A DNA stretch of 64,000 nt from assembly GCF_019721995.1 (NCBI RefSeq), contig NZ_BLYC01000009.1:81001-145000 (forward strand), given 5' to 3'. The DNA comes from Bathymodiolus japonicus methanotrophic gill symbiont (GTDB lineage: Bacteria; Pseudomonadota; Gammaproteobacteria; Methylococcales; Methylomonadaceae). The position numbers and the translations under genes are program-made. The notes below the pieces were generated by a model that made no database searches, was not told where the DNA came from, and saw nothing but the letters and a program-made list of their open reading frames with translations. Positions 43,274 to 53,224 of this stretch are shown here, piece after piece. Positions within the stretch are counted from its first letter, which is position 1, and the number at the start of each line of letters is the position of its first letter.

Positions 43274-43711
43274 CTTCAGTAATGCCATATCGTTTTAAAA
43301 TTAAGACCACACTCACCCGTAGCAACCAGTCCCAGGGTATACTTGCTTTACGAAACACCCAGGATAATGCGGCTACTTTGCAATCTCCAAGGCTTGCTCG
43401 CTCAAACTTAGCCCAGCAAACAGAGTTCATTATCAGTATGCCCGTTAAACAAGTGCCCAACCAAGCGGCTTGAATCCGTGTCAAAGCGGCTCCGGGTTTT
43501 AGCTGATTGAGCGCATCATTTAAATCGTCAATATAGCTTTGGATAAAGGTGGCTGGGGCATTCATTAACATGGGATTACACCGATAAAATTACAACAACC
43601 TCAGAATACCTGATTTCACCTTCTCAATATCAAAAACTTGAACATCGAGTATAAAGCAAATTTTTCTGGCTCTTCCTTACAACACTCAACATTTACTAAT
43701 GCTGATTTAGT

Positions 43712-45244
43712 CATCAGTGTTCCCATTGAAAGAAGAAGTACCTAAACAAAGCAGCCTATAACCTACCTGAAGGTAGCACCACTCGAATATTTCCATCTTT
43801 TTGATTTTAATCACTTATAACAGCAAATAGACACTCTGTAGGCACCGTAAAAAAACAACAAATAATCTCAAATAAAGCTTGCATTTACCGAAGAATTTTT
43901 CTAAAAATTTCCGTTTTAATCACCTCATAAACGGATATCACCCATGCTTAAAGACCTACCACTCTCTGAACATATTCATCAACACTGCAATGAAAGTATG
44001 GAACGTGCCCTGTTAGCAGAGCGTCATCCTTTGTGGGCTCGTTCATGCCCAGAGTTGAAGGATATCGACTTTATTCGCCTTGGGTTATTACGCTGTATCA
44101 GTGTAGTCGATAGTGGTCGCCATTTCCTCCAAACCAATGAACAGATTTATGGCCAGCTGCTTCCCCACTCAACGTATTTTAAATCACTGAAGTCGCATAG
44201 ACGAACAAGTATGCTTGAGGCATTTGAACAGCAGAGCTATCATCTTCACTCTGAAACACTGCTATCGCAAGGCATTGATTATCTTGAAGCATTCCCGGAA
44301 CTTGACGAATACACCATAGAAGCAGCGGATGGACATTTTATTGATCATGCCCGCCATACTGAAAGAAACAGCAAGGGGAAAGTTTATGCGGCCGGGGGGA
44401 TTTACGCGTTGAATCTCAGAAGTGGGTTGCTCAGATTTCTTTGTCTGGTGACAAACGGAACTCAGAGACATCAAGAAATACCTGTGTTACGAGATCATAT
44501 TGAAAAGCAAAACAAGGGAAATAACAGCTCTCAGAAACATCTCTATGTCTACGATAAAGCCGTCACCGACTTTGTCTGGTGGGATCGGCAGAAACGACAT
44601 GCTAATTACATGATTTCAATGCTAAAAGAAAATTCAATTGCGACTCTGGTTGAGTCTATCCCTTTTGACTCCCAGCATGAGATCAATACAGGAGTTGAAG
44701 CATACAGTGTGTACGAAAACAAGGGCATCAAATTTAACGTGGTGGATTACCGTGATCCAGAAACCGGAAAACTTCACCGGTTTGTGACAACCTTGCCAAT
44801 GACTATTAACCCTGGAGCCATTGCCATGCTATATTTCAAACGATGGACGATTGAAAAGACATTCAATATCACTAAAAGTAATTTCAAGGAAACTAAAGCT
44901 CCGTCTTCCAATACCCGCTCACTTGAAAATCAAATGCGCCTGACTGCAATGAGCTATAATTTAATGCGCGTGTTTGAAGAGATTTCAAAAACACAACAGC
45001 CAGAATTGATTCATCCATCGGATAAAAAATATAGCGAGGCTCTGGAGATAAGGCAGCAACAGGCCCAAAAACGAGATCGTTTTGTGAATCCATTATTTTT
45101 CCAGGCAAGAATATCTCGTATCAGCTCGTATACCATTCGAGCAGTTCAAAACGCAATAATAACAGGAATGTCTTTACAGTGCTTTATGAGCTCTCTTGTG
45201 GCGAGGTTAGTTTCACGGCCTCAATTGATAGGGGAACACTGATG
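43712..45244 (+). mobile_element. IS-B copy 3, complete but without target duplication
   Basis: 1533 bp with both ends (CATCAGTGTTCCC, complement). Left flank is the pentapeptide-repeat gene, right flank the 3' end of relA, and the flanks do not match. A deletion or recombination between IS-B copies is likely. Confidence 0.88.
43944..45242 (+). CDS. IS-B transposase (IS4 family), intact
   Basis: 432 residues. IS4 signature Y-(2)-R-(3)-E-(6)-K seen as YFKRWTIEKTFNITK; likely catalytic Asp in AADGHFIDH and YVYDKAVTDF. The stop codon lies in the terminal repeat. One of two unbroken IS-B genes here, so the family may still be active. Confidence 0.9.
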   Translation: MLKDLPLSEHIHQHCNESMERALLAERHPLWARSCPELKDIDFIRLGLLRCISVVDSGRHFLQTNEQIYGQLLPHSTYFKSLKSHRRTSMLEAFEQQSYHLHSETLLSQGIDYLEAFPELDEYTIEAADGHFIDHARHTERNSKGKVYAAGGIYALNLRSGLLRFLCLVTNGTQRHQEIPVLRDHIEKQNKGNNSSQKHLYVYDKAVTDFVWWDRQKRHANYMISMLKENSIATLVESIPFDSQHEINTGVEAYSVYENKGIKFNVVDYRDPETGKLHRFVTTLPMTINPGAIAMLYFKRWTIEKTFNITKSNFKETKAPSSNTRSLENQMRLTAMSYNLMRVFEEISKTQQPELIHPSDKKYSEALEIRQQQAQKRDRFVNPLFFQARISRISSYTIRAVQNAIITGMSLQCFMSSLVARLVSRPQLIGEH

Positions 45245-45246
45245 AC

Positions 45247-47109
45247 CTAGAGACTATTTACTTTCAAACTCACCACAACGATCTGTTTTTTCTGCTCGTC
45301 ATTTAGTTTGCTGATATTTTCACAATCTGCTTTGTGAATGGCGATACCATTGCTATGCGTAATAAAGCCGGTTAAATCATCCCCCGTCTGTGGCTGACAG
45401 CACTGTGCAAAATGGGTCAGAATATTATCTGTTCCGGCTACGGTGATTTCCAGTATATTAGTCTGTGCTGAAGCGGCCTGCTTAGCTTTTACCTGCCTTT
45501 TCTTTCGCCCGTTTTCAAGCAAGGCATAGTTTAATTGCCGACTATTGATGACATGACGACCCAGAGCAATATATAACTTGTTCATATCAGGCAGCTTAAA
45601 GTGCTGTAATAGTTTGAGCTGGTAATCTTTTGTTAGCCCCAGGCGATGTACTTCTTTTTCTAACAGTTGCTGCCCCATCAATAGATGCTGTTCTTTCCCT
45701 TGTTGTTTAATCCAGGCTTTTACTTTTTGAATAGCGCGTGGCGTTTTTAAATATGCCAGATTAGGATCAATCCAGTTCGGATTGGGGGCAATTTCATTCG
45801 CGGTAAGAATTTCAATCTGCTCTCCGGTTTGCAACGGATAGGTTAAAGGAACGATAGACCCATTAACTTTAGCACCGCGACAGCGATGTCCGACATCAGT
45901 ATGAATTGCATAGGCAAAATCCAGCGGAGTTGCACCTTTAACTAGGTCAATTAATTGGCCTGTGGGAGTTAACACGTATACTCGGTCGGCAAATAACTCG
46001 GTACGAAAATTTGCCAGCAAAGTATCGCCATCTTTTTCTTCGAGCAATTGCCTTAAAGACGCTATACTTTTTTCAGTGGCGATATCCTGTTTGCTACCTT
46101 CCTTATAGCGCCAGTGTGCCGCGACCCCAAGTTCTGCAAAGTCGTGCATCTCTTTAGTACGTATCTGAACTTCTATGCGGTTATTTTCAGCATCTAAAAT
46201 AACCGTGTGCAAAGACTGATAGCCATTATTTTTAGGGTTGGCAATATAATCATCAAATTCTTTAGGAATCGATGTCCAGTGTTGATGCACTAGCCCCAGT
46301 ATCTCATAGCAGTGCGCTGTTTCCTGCACAATCACCCGCACTGCTAATAAGTCATATAGCTCGTCTATGGGTAAGTTTTTACGCTGCATCTTTTGCCAGA
46401 TACTATAAATATGCTTGGGACGACCTTTGATTTCCACGCACATGCCGCTGCCACCCACTGTCTGTTGCAATTGCTGGATAAATGTATCGATACACTCTTC
46501 CCGGTGTGCACGTTTATTCTCTAATTCTCTGGCGACAAATAAGTGGTTTTCTGGCTCTAAATAGCGAAAAGCATAATCCTCCAGCGCCCATTTTAATTGC
46601 CCTTTCCCCAGGCGATTTGCAATAGGTGCATACAAATCCAGGGTTTCCTGAGCGATAAAGTGACGCATTTCCGGCTCTTCCTGAGCTAATTTTTTTAATC
46701 TCGCCAAGCGATAAGCCAGCTTGATCAATAGTGCTCGAACATCGTCAGCGGTGGCCAGCGACATGCGCCTGACAATTTCTACTTGCGAGGCCTGTGTTGA
46801 TATATTTCTGGAGTAAACTTTAAGCGAGTTAATTTCCCTGACATTACTCACTAAGCTGGCAACGACTGTTCCAAACTCAGCTTGCAGCGAATAGTCTAAT
46901 AGTCGTGAATCACTTAAGATCGCTGCTAATATGGTTTCTAAATCAACATTCAGGCTAAGTAAATTTAATGCAACATCAACACCATGAGGACGATTGGACT
47001 CAACATCCTCATAGTCTTCAACTAGCGCAATTGCTCGCTGAATTAAGGCACATTCTTTTTCTGCAAAGCGCGCAAATAAGTCGGCTGTTGAAGGGTGGTA
47101 GCTAGGCAT
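45247..47109 (-). CDS. relA: RelA-type (p)ppGpp synthetase, lacking the C-terminal ACT domain
   Basis: 620 residues against about 740 in E. coli RelA. HD-like domain without the HD residues (SDSRLLDYSLQAEFG), so no hydrolase; synthetase domain with the acidic EFDD motif in PKEFDDYIANPKNNGYQS and QIRTKEMHDFAELGVAAHW; TGS domain (RVYVLTPTGQLIDLVKGATP); CC zinc-finger-like CCQPQTGDD and HKADCENISKL. It ends KVNSL right after, two bases from IS-B copy 3, so the ACT (RRM) domain is missing. The IS-B copy has no target duplication, which supports loss by deletion. Makes pppGpp on starvation; loss of ACT could alter regulation. Follows hemL by 34 bp. Confidence 0.88.
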   Translation of the reverse strand: MPSYHPSTADLFARFAEKECALIQRAIALVEDYEDVESNRPHGVDVALNLLSLNVDLETILAAILSDSRLLDYSLQAEFGTVVASLVSNVREINSLKVYSRNISTQASQVEIVRRMSLATADDVRALLIKLAYRLARLKKLAQEEPEMRHFIAQETLDLYAPIANRLGKGQLKWALEDYAFRYLEPENHLFVARELENKRAHREECIDTFIQQLQQTVGGSGMCVEIKGRPKHIYSIWQKMQRKNLPIDELYDLLAVRVIVQETAHCYEILGLVHQHWTSIPKEFDDYIANPKNNGYQSLHTVILDAENNRIEVQIRTKEMHDFAELGVAAHWRYKEGSKQDIATEKSIASLRQLLEEKDGDTLLANFRTELFADRVYVLTPTGQLIDLVKGATPLDFAYAIHTDVGHRCRGAKVNGSIVPLTYPLQTGEQIEILTANEIAPNPNWIDPNLAYLKTPRAIQKVKAWIKQQGKEQHLLMGQQLLEKEVHRLGLTKDYQLKLLQHFKLPDMNKLYIALGRHVINSRQLNYALLENGRKKRQVKAKQAASAQTNILEITVAGTDNILTHFAQCCQPQTGDDLTGFITHSNGIAIHKADCENISKLNDEQKKQIVVVSLKVNSL

Positions 47110-47143
47110 ATTAAAGCTTGCGCGAAGAGCCCAGGAATGATCT

Positions 47144-48424
47144 CTATAACTGGTTAAATACGCGTTCAGCCGCAGCTATGGTTGCAGCGATATCTGCCTC
47201 ACTGTGCGCAGATGAAACAAAGCCAGCTTCAAAAGCTGATGGTGCAAAATACACACCTTCACTCAGCATGCCATGAAAAAATTGCTTGAATAGTTCCTGA
47301 TCACACTGCATAACCTGAGAAAAGCTGCTGATATTATCCTCCTGAGTAAAAAACAAGCCAAACATTCCACCTACGATATTTATAGACATGCCAATATTTG
47401 CAGCAATCGCTTTTGCCTGTATGCCTTCGGCCAGTGTACGTGTTTTTTCAGCCAGTTGCTGATGAAAATTGGCCGCCGATATTAATTCCAGCGTTTTATA
47501 GCCTGCAGCCATGGCAACCGGATTTCCGGATAAGGTTCCTGCCTGATAGACTGCACCTACAGGTGCCAGCGATGACATGATTTTATGTGTACCACCAAAA
47601 GCACCTACCGGCATTCCGCCACCGATGATTTTCCCTAGGGTAGTCAAGTCAGGCTTAATATTATATAAGCCCTGAGCGCAATGTTTATCAACTCTAAAAC
47701 CAGTCATCACCTCATCAAAAATCAGAATCGTTGCATATTGATCACAAACCTCGCGCAATGTTTGCAGAAAGCCAGCAGCCGGAGGAATACAGTTCATATT
47801 TCCGGCAACTGGCTCAACAATGATTGCAGCAATTTGCTCACCCATTTGTGCAAATGCTTGCTTAACCGAGTCACTATCATTATAAGTCAGGGTAATCGTA
47901 TCTTCTGCCACCGCAGCAGGAACCCCTGGTGAACTAGGTACGCCTAACGTTAATGCACCGGAACCGGCTTTAACTAATAAAGAATCTGAATGACCATGAT
48001 AACAGCCCTCAAATTTAACAATCTTATCCCGCCCAGTATGCCCTCGCGCAAGACGAATGGCACTCATAGTTGCCTCTGTGCCAGAACTCACCATACGTAC
48101 CTGTTCAATCGATGGCACTAATTTACAGATCTTTTTTGCCATTAATGTTTCTAGCTCAGTGGGCGCTCCGAAACTAAGTCCTTTTGCTGCCGTTTCATTA
48201 ACAACATCTAGCACATCCTGATGCGCATGACCTACTATCATCGGCCCCCAGGAACCTACATAGTCTATATATTGTTTACCCTCCGAGTCATATACATAAG
48301 CACCTTTGGCATGATCTATATAAACAGGTGTACCTCCGACACCACTAAAGGAACGTACAGGTGAATTAACACCACCAGGTATAACGGTTTTCGCTTCGGA
48401 AAATAAACTAGCAGAATCAGTCAT
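47144..48424 (-). CDS. hemL: Glutamate-1-semialdehyde 2,1-aminomutase
   Basis: 426 residues, full length. PLP enzyme of the C5 heme pathway making 5-aminolevulinate. PLP lysine in [27 protein letters not shown] upstream binds the cofactor. AAGGT precedes the ATG. MITE copy 6 is 27 bp before the start and separates the gene from its native promoter. Probably cotranscribed with relA. Confidence 0.95.
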   Translation of the reverse strand: MTDSASLFSEAKTVIPGGVNSPVRSFSGVGGTPVYIDHAKGAYVYDSEGKQYIDYVGSWGPMIVGHAHQDVLDVVNETAAKGLSFGAPTELETLMAKKICKLVPSIEQVRMVSSGTEATMSAIRLARGHTGRDKIVKFEGCYHGHSDSLLVKAGSGALTLGVPSSPGVPAAVAEDTITLTYNDSDSVKQAFAQMGEQIAAIIVEPVAGNMNCIPPAAGFLQTLREVCDQYATILIFDEVMTGFRVDKHCAQGLYNIKPDLTTLGKIIGGGMPVGAFGGTHKIMSSLAPVGAVYQAGTLSGNPVAMAAGYKTLELISAANFHQQLAEKTRTLAEGIQAKAIAANIGMSINIVGGMFGLFFTQEDNISSFSQVMQCDQELFKQFFHGMLSEGVYFAPSAFEAGFVSSAHSEADIAATIAAAERVFNQL

Positions 48425-48450
48425 ATTATTACCTTTATGAAATTAAAGAA

Positions 48451-48655
48451 CTGAAGTTTCCCAATTATTGAGTAGCTGAAATACACAATGCTGGTGTATC
48501 GAGGTTTATTTTAGGTGGTTTTGCCATGTTTATAGCAAACCCCTACTTAATTCCCCTTAGGCAATAGCATTTGAAACGAATGAAAAGACTATTTTTTTTC
48601 ATATAGTTGTAGCATAGTTTCAATTTTACCATAAATAATTATTGGGAAACTTCAG
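48451..48655 (-). mobile_element. 205-bp MITE, copy 6, upstream of hemL
   Basis: ATTAAAGAA (9 bp) duplicated at 48442-48450 and 48656-48664. Confidence 0.92.
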
Positions 48656-48713
48656 ATTAAAGAATAGTTTGTATATGTTAGAACACGATATAGGATGAGA
48701 TTTCATTCGTTTC

Positions 48714-48929
48714 AGTAATTCGTTCACCTACGCAGCGAATAGGAGATGCTCCAGCCGCCCTGCGTCCGCCACAGACTGAGCACAAAGCAGCTCAGTCATG
48801 GCTACCACAAATGGCTCTACGGCTATTCGGGATAAAATTTTAGCCTCCCTCGCGCGCTATCGCGCACTTCGGATTGGCAAATTTCCCTGCGCCTTCTGGA
48901 GACTATCAGCCCTTCCGGGGCTGACAGCG
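48714..48929 (+). repeat. CAGCG element, type C, first ~45 bp missing
   Basis: Begins at TAATTCGTTCACC, ends GCTGACAGCG. The right flank ATAGC is the correct IS-A sequence, so it was inserted in IS-A copy 4 before the deletion. Confidence 0.85.
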
Positions 48930-49071
48930 ATAGCAAAAAAAGATCGGCCTATTAAGCCTGAACGTGACAGTGCCTACCCGACCAAAACAGAGATTGCATT
49001 AGGCTTATTAAAAGAGTTTAAAGTTGCGCATAGCCTGATTAAAATTAAAGGCGTACTGGCTGATGCGCTGT

Positions 49072-49366
49072 TCGGGGAGTCGCTATTTTTGCGAAAGCTT
49101 GTTTTGGGCATCCCAGCCCAAGCAAGCAGCAAAAACTTAACGCGACCACTTATGCCTCCGGCGGCCCCGATTCGTCCTCGTCACCTCGTCCCGACCCAAC
49201 AAGGGGTCGGAACATAGGCTCCAAATGACTTGACGCCGTGTCGGATGGCCTTTTATTTTGTCTCCACCTTCGCTAACGCTCAGACTCCGACAAAACAACG
49301 GCCCTACGGCTATCGCGGACTAAAAATCATCACTTCGCTTAGGCTACGTTTCCCTGATTTTCAGCG
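49072..49366 (+). repeat. CAGCG element, type A (295 bp), in IS-A copy 4
   Basis: Between GCGCTGT and ATGGTGAAAAAG; the uninterrupted IS-A reads GCGCTGTATGGTG. No duplication, no loss. Confidence 0.93.
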
Positions 49367-49650
49367 ATGGTGAAAAAGCCTTTATGGACGAAGCCGCTAA
49401 GGAATCTGGAGGCTCGCAGGTGATTAGCCAATTACGTAAAAACCAAAATATTGAATATAGAGGTAGAATAAGGTCAGTCGAGAGCTGCTTTAATTCGATT
49501 AACAAAGGCATTGATCAGATAATACGTGTACGTGGCGGCAAAGAGATTAAAGTGACTGTCAGCAGTGCACGATTAAAGGTGAGTTCTCACAGTAAAAAAC
49601 GCTTTGTCATTGCCTTAAAATATGACGGTGAAAACGACTATCGCTATTTA

Positions 49651-49910
49651 CAGGCGCGCCATGCTACCTCACGAAATTCCGGGACTCCTGTCGCCGTAAT
49701 TCGTTCACCTACGCAGCGAATAGGAGATGCTCCAGCCGCCCTGCGTCCGCCACAGACTGAGCACAAAGCAGCTCAGTCATGGCTACCACAAATGGCTCTA
49801 CGGCTATTCGGGATAAAATTTTAGCCTCCCTCGCGCGCTATCGCGCACTTCGGATTGGCAAATTTCCCTGCGCCTTCTGGAGACTATCAGCCCGTCCGGG
49901 GCTGACAGCG
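49651..49910 (+). repeat. CAGCG element, type C (260 bp), in IS-A copy 4
   Basis: Between CGCTATTTA and GTGGCGACAG; intact IS-A reads CTATTTAGTGGCG. The junction is unambiguous to the base. Confidence 0.93.
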
Positions 49911-50148
49911 GTGGCGACAGACCTGACTTGGCGCACACAAGATATTATTCAAGCCTATACGTTGAGATGGCTGATTGAGGTTTTCTTTGAGGACTGGAAG
50001 CTTTATGAAGGATGGGGGCGTGAGGCCAAACAATTAGATGAAGAGGGGTCAAGCCGTGGCCTGATTCTGAGTCTTTTGTTTGACCATTGCCTTCTCCTTC
50101 ACCCAGAGAAAATAGCCCGCATTGAAAGCAAACTACCTGCGTATACCG

Positions 50149-50443
50149 TCGGGGAGTCGCTATTTTTGCGAAAGCTTGTTTTGGGCATCCCAGCCCAAGC
50201 AAGCAGCAAAAACTTAACGCGACCACTTATGCCTCCGGCGGCCCCGATTCGTCCTCGTCACCTCGTCCCGACCCAACAAGGGGTCGGAACATAGGCTCCA
50301 AATGACTTGACGCCGTGTCGGATGGCCTTTTATTTTGTCTCCACCTTCGCTAACGCTCAGACTCCGACAGAATAACGGCCCTACGGCTATCGCGGACTAA
50401 AAATCATCACTTCGCTTAGGCTCCGTTTCCCTGATTTTCAGCG
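50149..50443 (+). repeat. CAGCG element, type A (295 bp), in IS-A copy 4
   Basis: Between GTATACCG and TAGGAAGC; intact IS-A reads ATACCGTAGGAAGC. Confidence 0.92.
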
Positions 50444-50791
50444 TAGGAAGCTTACAGCGCAAGTCTCAAATGGATGTACTGCTTGAGTTCATCACGTCAT
50501 TGCTAGAGTTTCCAGATCCTGGTGATAAGCTGAAAGAGTTAGGTGAATTAATAAAGGATGTGTTTCAACTGATGCCATCAGGAAAACATATGATTGGCAG
50601 AGATTTAGGGCGCTTAGGTCCAACAGCATCATTAAAGTATTGTTCTGCTGGGTGAAGGTAAGAGTTTGATGGCAATGGGATGGAAAAACTTGAACATCGA
50701 GTGTTAGGATATTAGCATGCAATTTAGACCTTTACTACTGTCTTGTTTTTTTGTCAGTAACTACTCAGCGAAGCTGAGTAGTTCAATGAAA

Positions 50792-52201
50792 TTATAAAGC
50801 AAATTCAGGTAACTTTCCCTCAAAGACCAAGGTCATTGCCTGAGTTGAACTTAGACCTTGTTTACGGCACGTTGATAAATACCCTCTGACACGACAAAAT
50901 ATCTCTGCACCCTTGGTACTACGAAAGCAGCCGGATATTTTCTGTTGAACCTTGGTCATCCGAATCGAATTTTCTGCGGCATTATTGGTAAATGGCACCC
51001 AGGTATTTGTCATGAAGCGCAAGACATCCTCTTCATAATTAATCAGCCTTTCCAGTAAGTTTCTAGCTTTACTGCGTTTTATTCGCTCCCGTTTTACTTC
51101 TTTAGGCTTATCGGGTGGTGGGCATTCGATCTCCGCTTTGCCAAGTAATTCTCTGTATTGTACCTTCCATTTTTCTGCTTCTTTATGTAGTAGCATGCCA
51201 CCTGCTTCATTGACGGCATCATTCATTTTTTCAAGTAGTCGTTTCATTTCAAGCGCCCACTCCTGTTTATCCTGCTCCCAGGCGCGCGTTAATTCCCTCA
51301 AATGATGTGCATTACAAAGCGAATGAGTACAATCATATTTATAGTAGGGCTTCCAATGATCATGACATAAAATCCCATGAAAATGGGGTAAAATACCAAT
51401 GTCATTCATTGCCTCTGTGCCACGTTTGGCATGGGGAAAGAAGTGTGTCCACTGAACATTGGAGGCCCCATGTAGCCAATGGCGCTTACCATTAATATTA
51501 ATGCCTGTTTCATCCGCATGAATGCACGCTGATTCGACTAAGTGTTCTTTACTGATAGTTTCAAACCCAGCCAACTTCTCATAGGCCAGTTCATTGAAAT
51601 TATAGATAGAGCCTTCACTAATCGGCATACCTAATTGATCAGCGAAATACTCCTGTATTCGGTTGTAGGGCAATAACTGATATTGCGAAAGATAAACCAC
51701 ATGGGCTTTTATCCCATTACCATATTGCGCAGCCTTAGTAACCTCATCTGGAAAAGGAGCGATAAAACACTGACCTTTTCCATTTATCAACCGTTGCGCC
51801 TGGTATTCTGTCACTACCCTTGAGATATCAATATCGAATACCTGGCGTGTTTCAAAGCCATCTGCCGTGTATCGCCCTTTTGGCAAGGTACGGCGATCAA
51901 TGGTAATGATCTCGATTTCATCCGGGTCATCTATTTTTTGGAGTGTCGTGCCGACATGCGATTTTTGTCCGCCAGAAGGCTTATCTGATTTTTTTCGATT
52001 CCCTTTTTTACGGTTGGGATCACTTGCAGGTGGTTTACTGCTATTTTTGCTGTTCAGTGTCACTCGATTGAGTAATACCGTGACTAATAATAGAATCACT
52101 TCCAGTGCTGATTTTAGCGCAGGCGATATATCACGCTCAGTTTCAAGTAACTGTTTGGCATGACTGATTGCGGAATCAACATCGATGAAGTCTATTTTCA
52201 A
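50792..52201 (-). CDS. IS66-family transposase, intact
   Basis: 469 residues. Catalytic context HADETGINI, CHDHWKPYY and FTNNAAENSIRM; Cys-rich/Ser-Lys N-terminal linker (NSKNSSKPPASDP) typical of the family. No tnpA/tnpB-like partner genes, as in the single-gene (ISBst12-like) group. Confidence 0.9.
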   Translation of the reverse strand: MKIDFIDVDSAISHAKQLLETERDISPALKSALEVILLLVTVLLNRVTLNSKNSSKPPASDPNRKKGNRKKSDKPSGGQKSHVGTTLQKIDDPDEIEIITIDRRTLPKGRYTADGFETRQVFDIDISRVVTEYQAQRLINGKGQCFIAPFPDEVTKAAQYGNGIKAHVVYLSQYQLLPYNRIQEYFADQLGMPISEGSIYNFNELAYEKLAGFETISKEHLVESACIHADETGININGKRHWLHGASNVQWTHFFPHAKRGTEAMNDIGILPHFHGILCHDHWKPYYKYDCTHSLCNAHHLRELTRAWEQDKQEWALEMKRLLEKMNDAVNEAGGMLLHKEAEKWKVQYRELLGKAEIECPPPDKPKEVKRERIKRSKARNLLERLINYEEDVLRFMTNTWVPFTNNAAENSIRMTKVQQKISGCFRSTKGAEIFCRVRGYLSTCRKQGLSSTQAMTLVFEGKLPEFAL

Positions 52202-52446
52202 AGGGTAACCTGTATTGCTTTAAGGACAGGCTTATTATCTCATGGGTTTTAAATCCCGAATTTTCCTTGTTTTAAGCGATTGTAAGGCGAATAAAAAAGT
52301 TCTTCGAGGTCGTAGATGTTTAAGGGGACATTTTGTGATGACTATAGCGATAGAAGCAATAAAGCGTGGATTAATCGACTGTTGGGCAGTTTACTAAAAA
52401 TCACAAAAACCAGACTAAAACCCTGTCAAGAACTTTTTTAATTATT

Positions 52447-52737
52447 CAGGCGCGCCATGCTACCTCACAACATTCTGGGACTCCTGTCACCAACATTCAT
52501 TCGCCTACGCAGCGAATGGGAGATGCCCTGGTCGCCCTGCGTCCGTCTCAACTACTCAACTACGCACAAAACCCTGCTCAGTTAAGTCTACCTCAAATGG
52601 CTGGACGGCTATTCGGAATGCAATTCTTGCCTCCCTCGCGCGCTACTAGCGCACTTCGGATCAGCGAATTGCCCTGTCGCCTACCAGAGACTAAAAATCA
52701 TCACTCCGCTTAGGCTCCGTTTCCCTGATTTTAAGCG
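52447..52737 (+). repeat. CAGCG element, type B (291 bp), passenger of IS66 copy 3
   Basis: Between AATTATT and TACGCTGAGTAG. Ends AAGCG as in the copies at 31298 and 40361. Confidence 0.9.
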
Positions 52738-52892
52738 TACGCTGAGTAGTTACTTTTGTCATTCCTCTTATAAACGGCTGCTCAATTTCTGCCAGTTCAA
52801 CAAGTTCAGAGAGCTCATCTGATAGTTCAGGCAGTAGTTCAGATTCTTCTTCCTCAAGTACCAGTAGCTCTTCATCCGAAGATGAAAAAGAA

Positions 52893-53186
52893 CGGGGAGT
52901 CGCTATTTTTGCGAAAGCTTGTTTTGGGCATCCCAGCCCAAGCAAGCAGCAAAAACTTAACGCGACCACTTATGCCTCCGGCGGCCCCGATTCGTCCTCG
53001 TCACCTTGTCCCGACCCAACAAGGGGTCGGAACATAGGCTCCAAATGACTTGACGCCGTGTCGGATGGCCTTTTATTTTGTCTCCACCTTCGCTAACGCT
53101 CAGACTCCGACAAAATAACGGCCCTACGGCTATCGCGGACTAAAAATCATCACTTCGCTTAGGCTCCGTTTCCCTGATTTTCAGCG
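52893..53186 (+). repeat. CAGCG element, type A (294 bp), in the poly-Ser lipoprotein
   Basis: Lacks the first T of other type A copies. Seamless between GAA and TAT codons. Confidence 0.9.
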
Positions 53187-53224
53187 TATGAAGATCAAAT
53201 AATGGACTATACTACAGCCTATCA

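Larger units (their letters stand above)
37663..43571 (-). pseudogene. IS-A transposase split by the nested MITE and frameshifted
   Basis: C-terminal part 37663-38379, middle 38405-38772, N-terminal part 43274-43571. It has the same extra T as copy 2 (CTGGCTTGATGCG) and an intact signature RWLIEVFFEDWK. Confidence 0.85.
37617..43649 (-). mobile_element. IS-A copy 3, expanded to 6 kb by nested elements
   Basis: Perfect IS-A ends and TATAA duplications (37612-37616, 43650-43654) bracket the whole 6033-bp block. Inside: a MITE inserted at 38782 (duplication CTTCAGTAA), itself holding IS630, an IS66-type fragment and IS-B fragments. Confidence 0.9.
35387..43711 (+). pseudogene. Pentapeptide-repeat membrane protein disrupted by IS30, IS-A and IS-B
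   Basis: Reconstructed order: basic N-terminus (35387), frameshift in an A run near 35601, transmembrane segment (FLLPLTVAAVSIFATISI), AEKLAIGQQKNAKLIADAQQ coiled region, IS30 (35818-37200) inserted after PEF, continuation RTEHLKHMVKIFSSIISPEK to STFTNVNFY, IS-A copy 3 (37617-43649), then KANFSGSSLQHSTFTNADL, where IS-B copy 3 (43712) cuts it. The last part shows the A(D/N)LXX-like five-residue periodicity of pentapeptide repeats. The frame is preserved across IS30 and IS-A once the duplications are removed. Function unknown; the 3' end is lost. Confidence 0.65.
48930..50655 (+). pseudogene. IS-A transposase without frameshift but truncated and interrupted
   Basis: After removal of the CAGCG elements the frame reads GVLADALYGEKAFMDEAAKE without a shift, then ENDYRYLVATDLTW, RWLIEVFFEDWK and AYTVGSLQRK to the stop. 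This copy shows the ancestral single-frame form of the protein. N-terminus deleted. Confidence 0.88.
48930..50701 (+). mobile_element. IS-A copy 4, left part deleted, with three CAGCG insertions
   Basis: Keeps the right end (ACATCGAG at 50701); about the first 550 bp are gone. Contains type A (49072-49366), type C (49651-49910) and type A (50149-50443) elements, each seamless against the other IS-A copies. Confidence 0.9.
50757..52753 (-). mobile_element. IS66-type element copy 3, complete, with type B passenger
   Basis: 1997 bp. Ends GTAACTACTCAGCG and complement. TTTTGTCA duplicated perfectly at 50749-50756 and 52754-52761. The type B element (52447-52737) lies 16 bp inside the right end and so moved with it. 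Confidence 0.93.
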
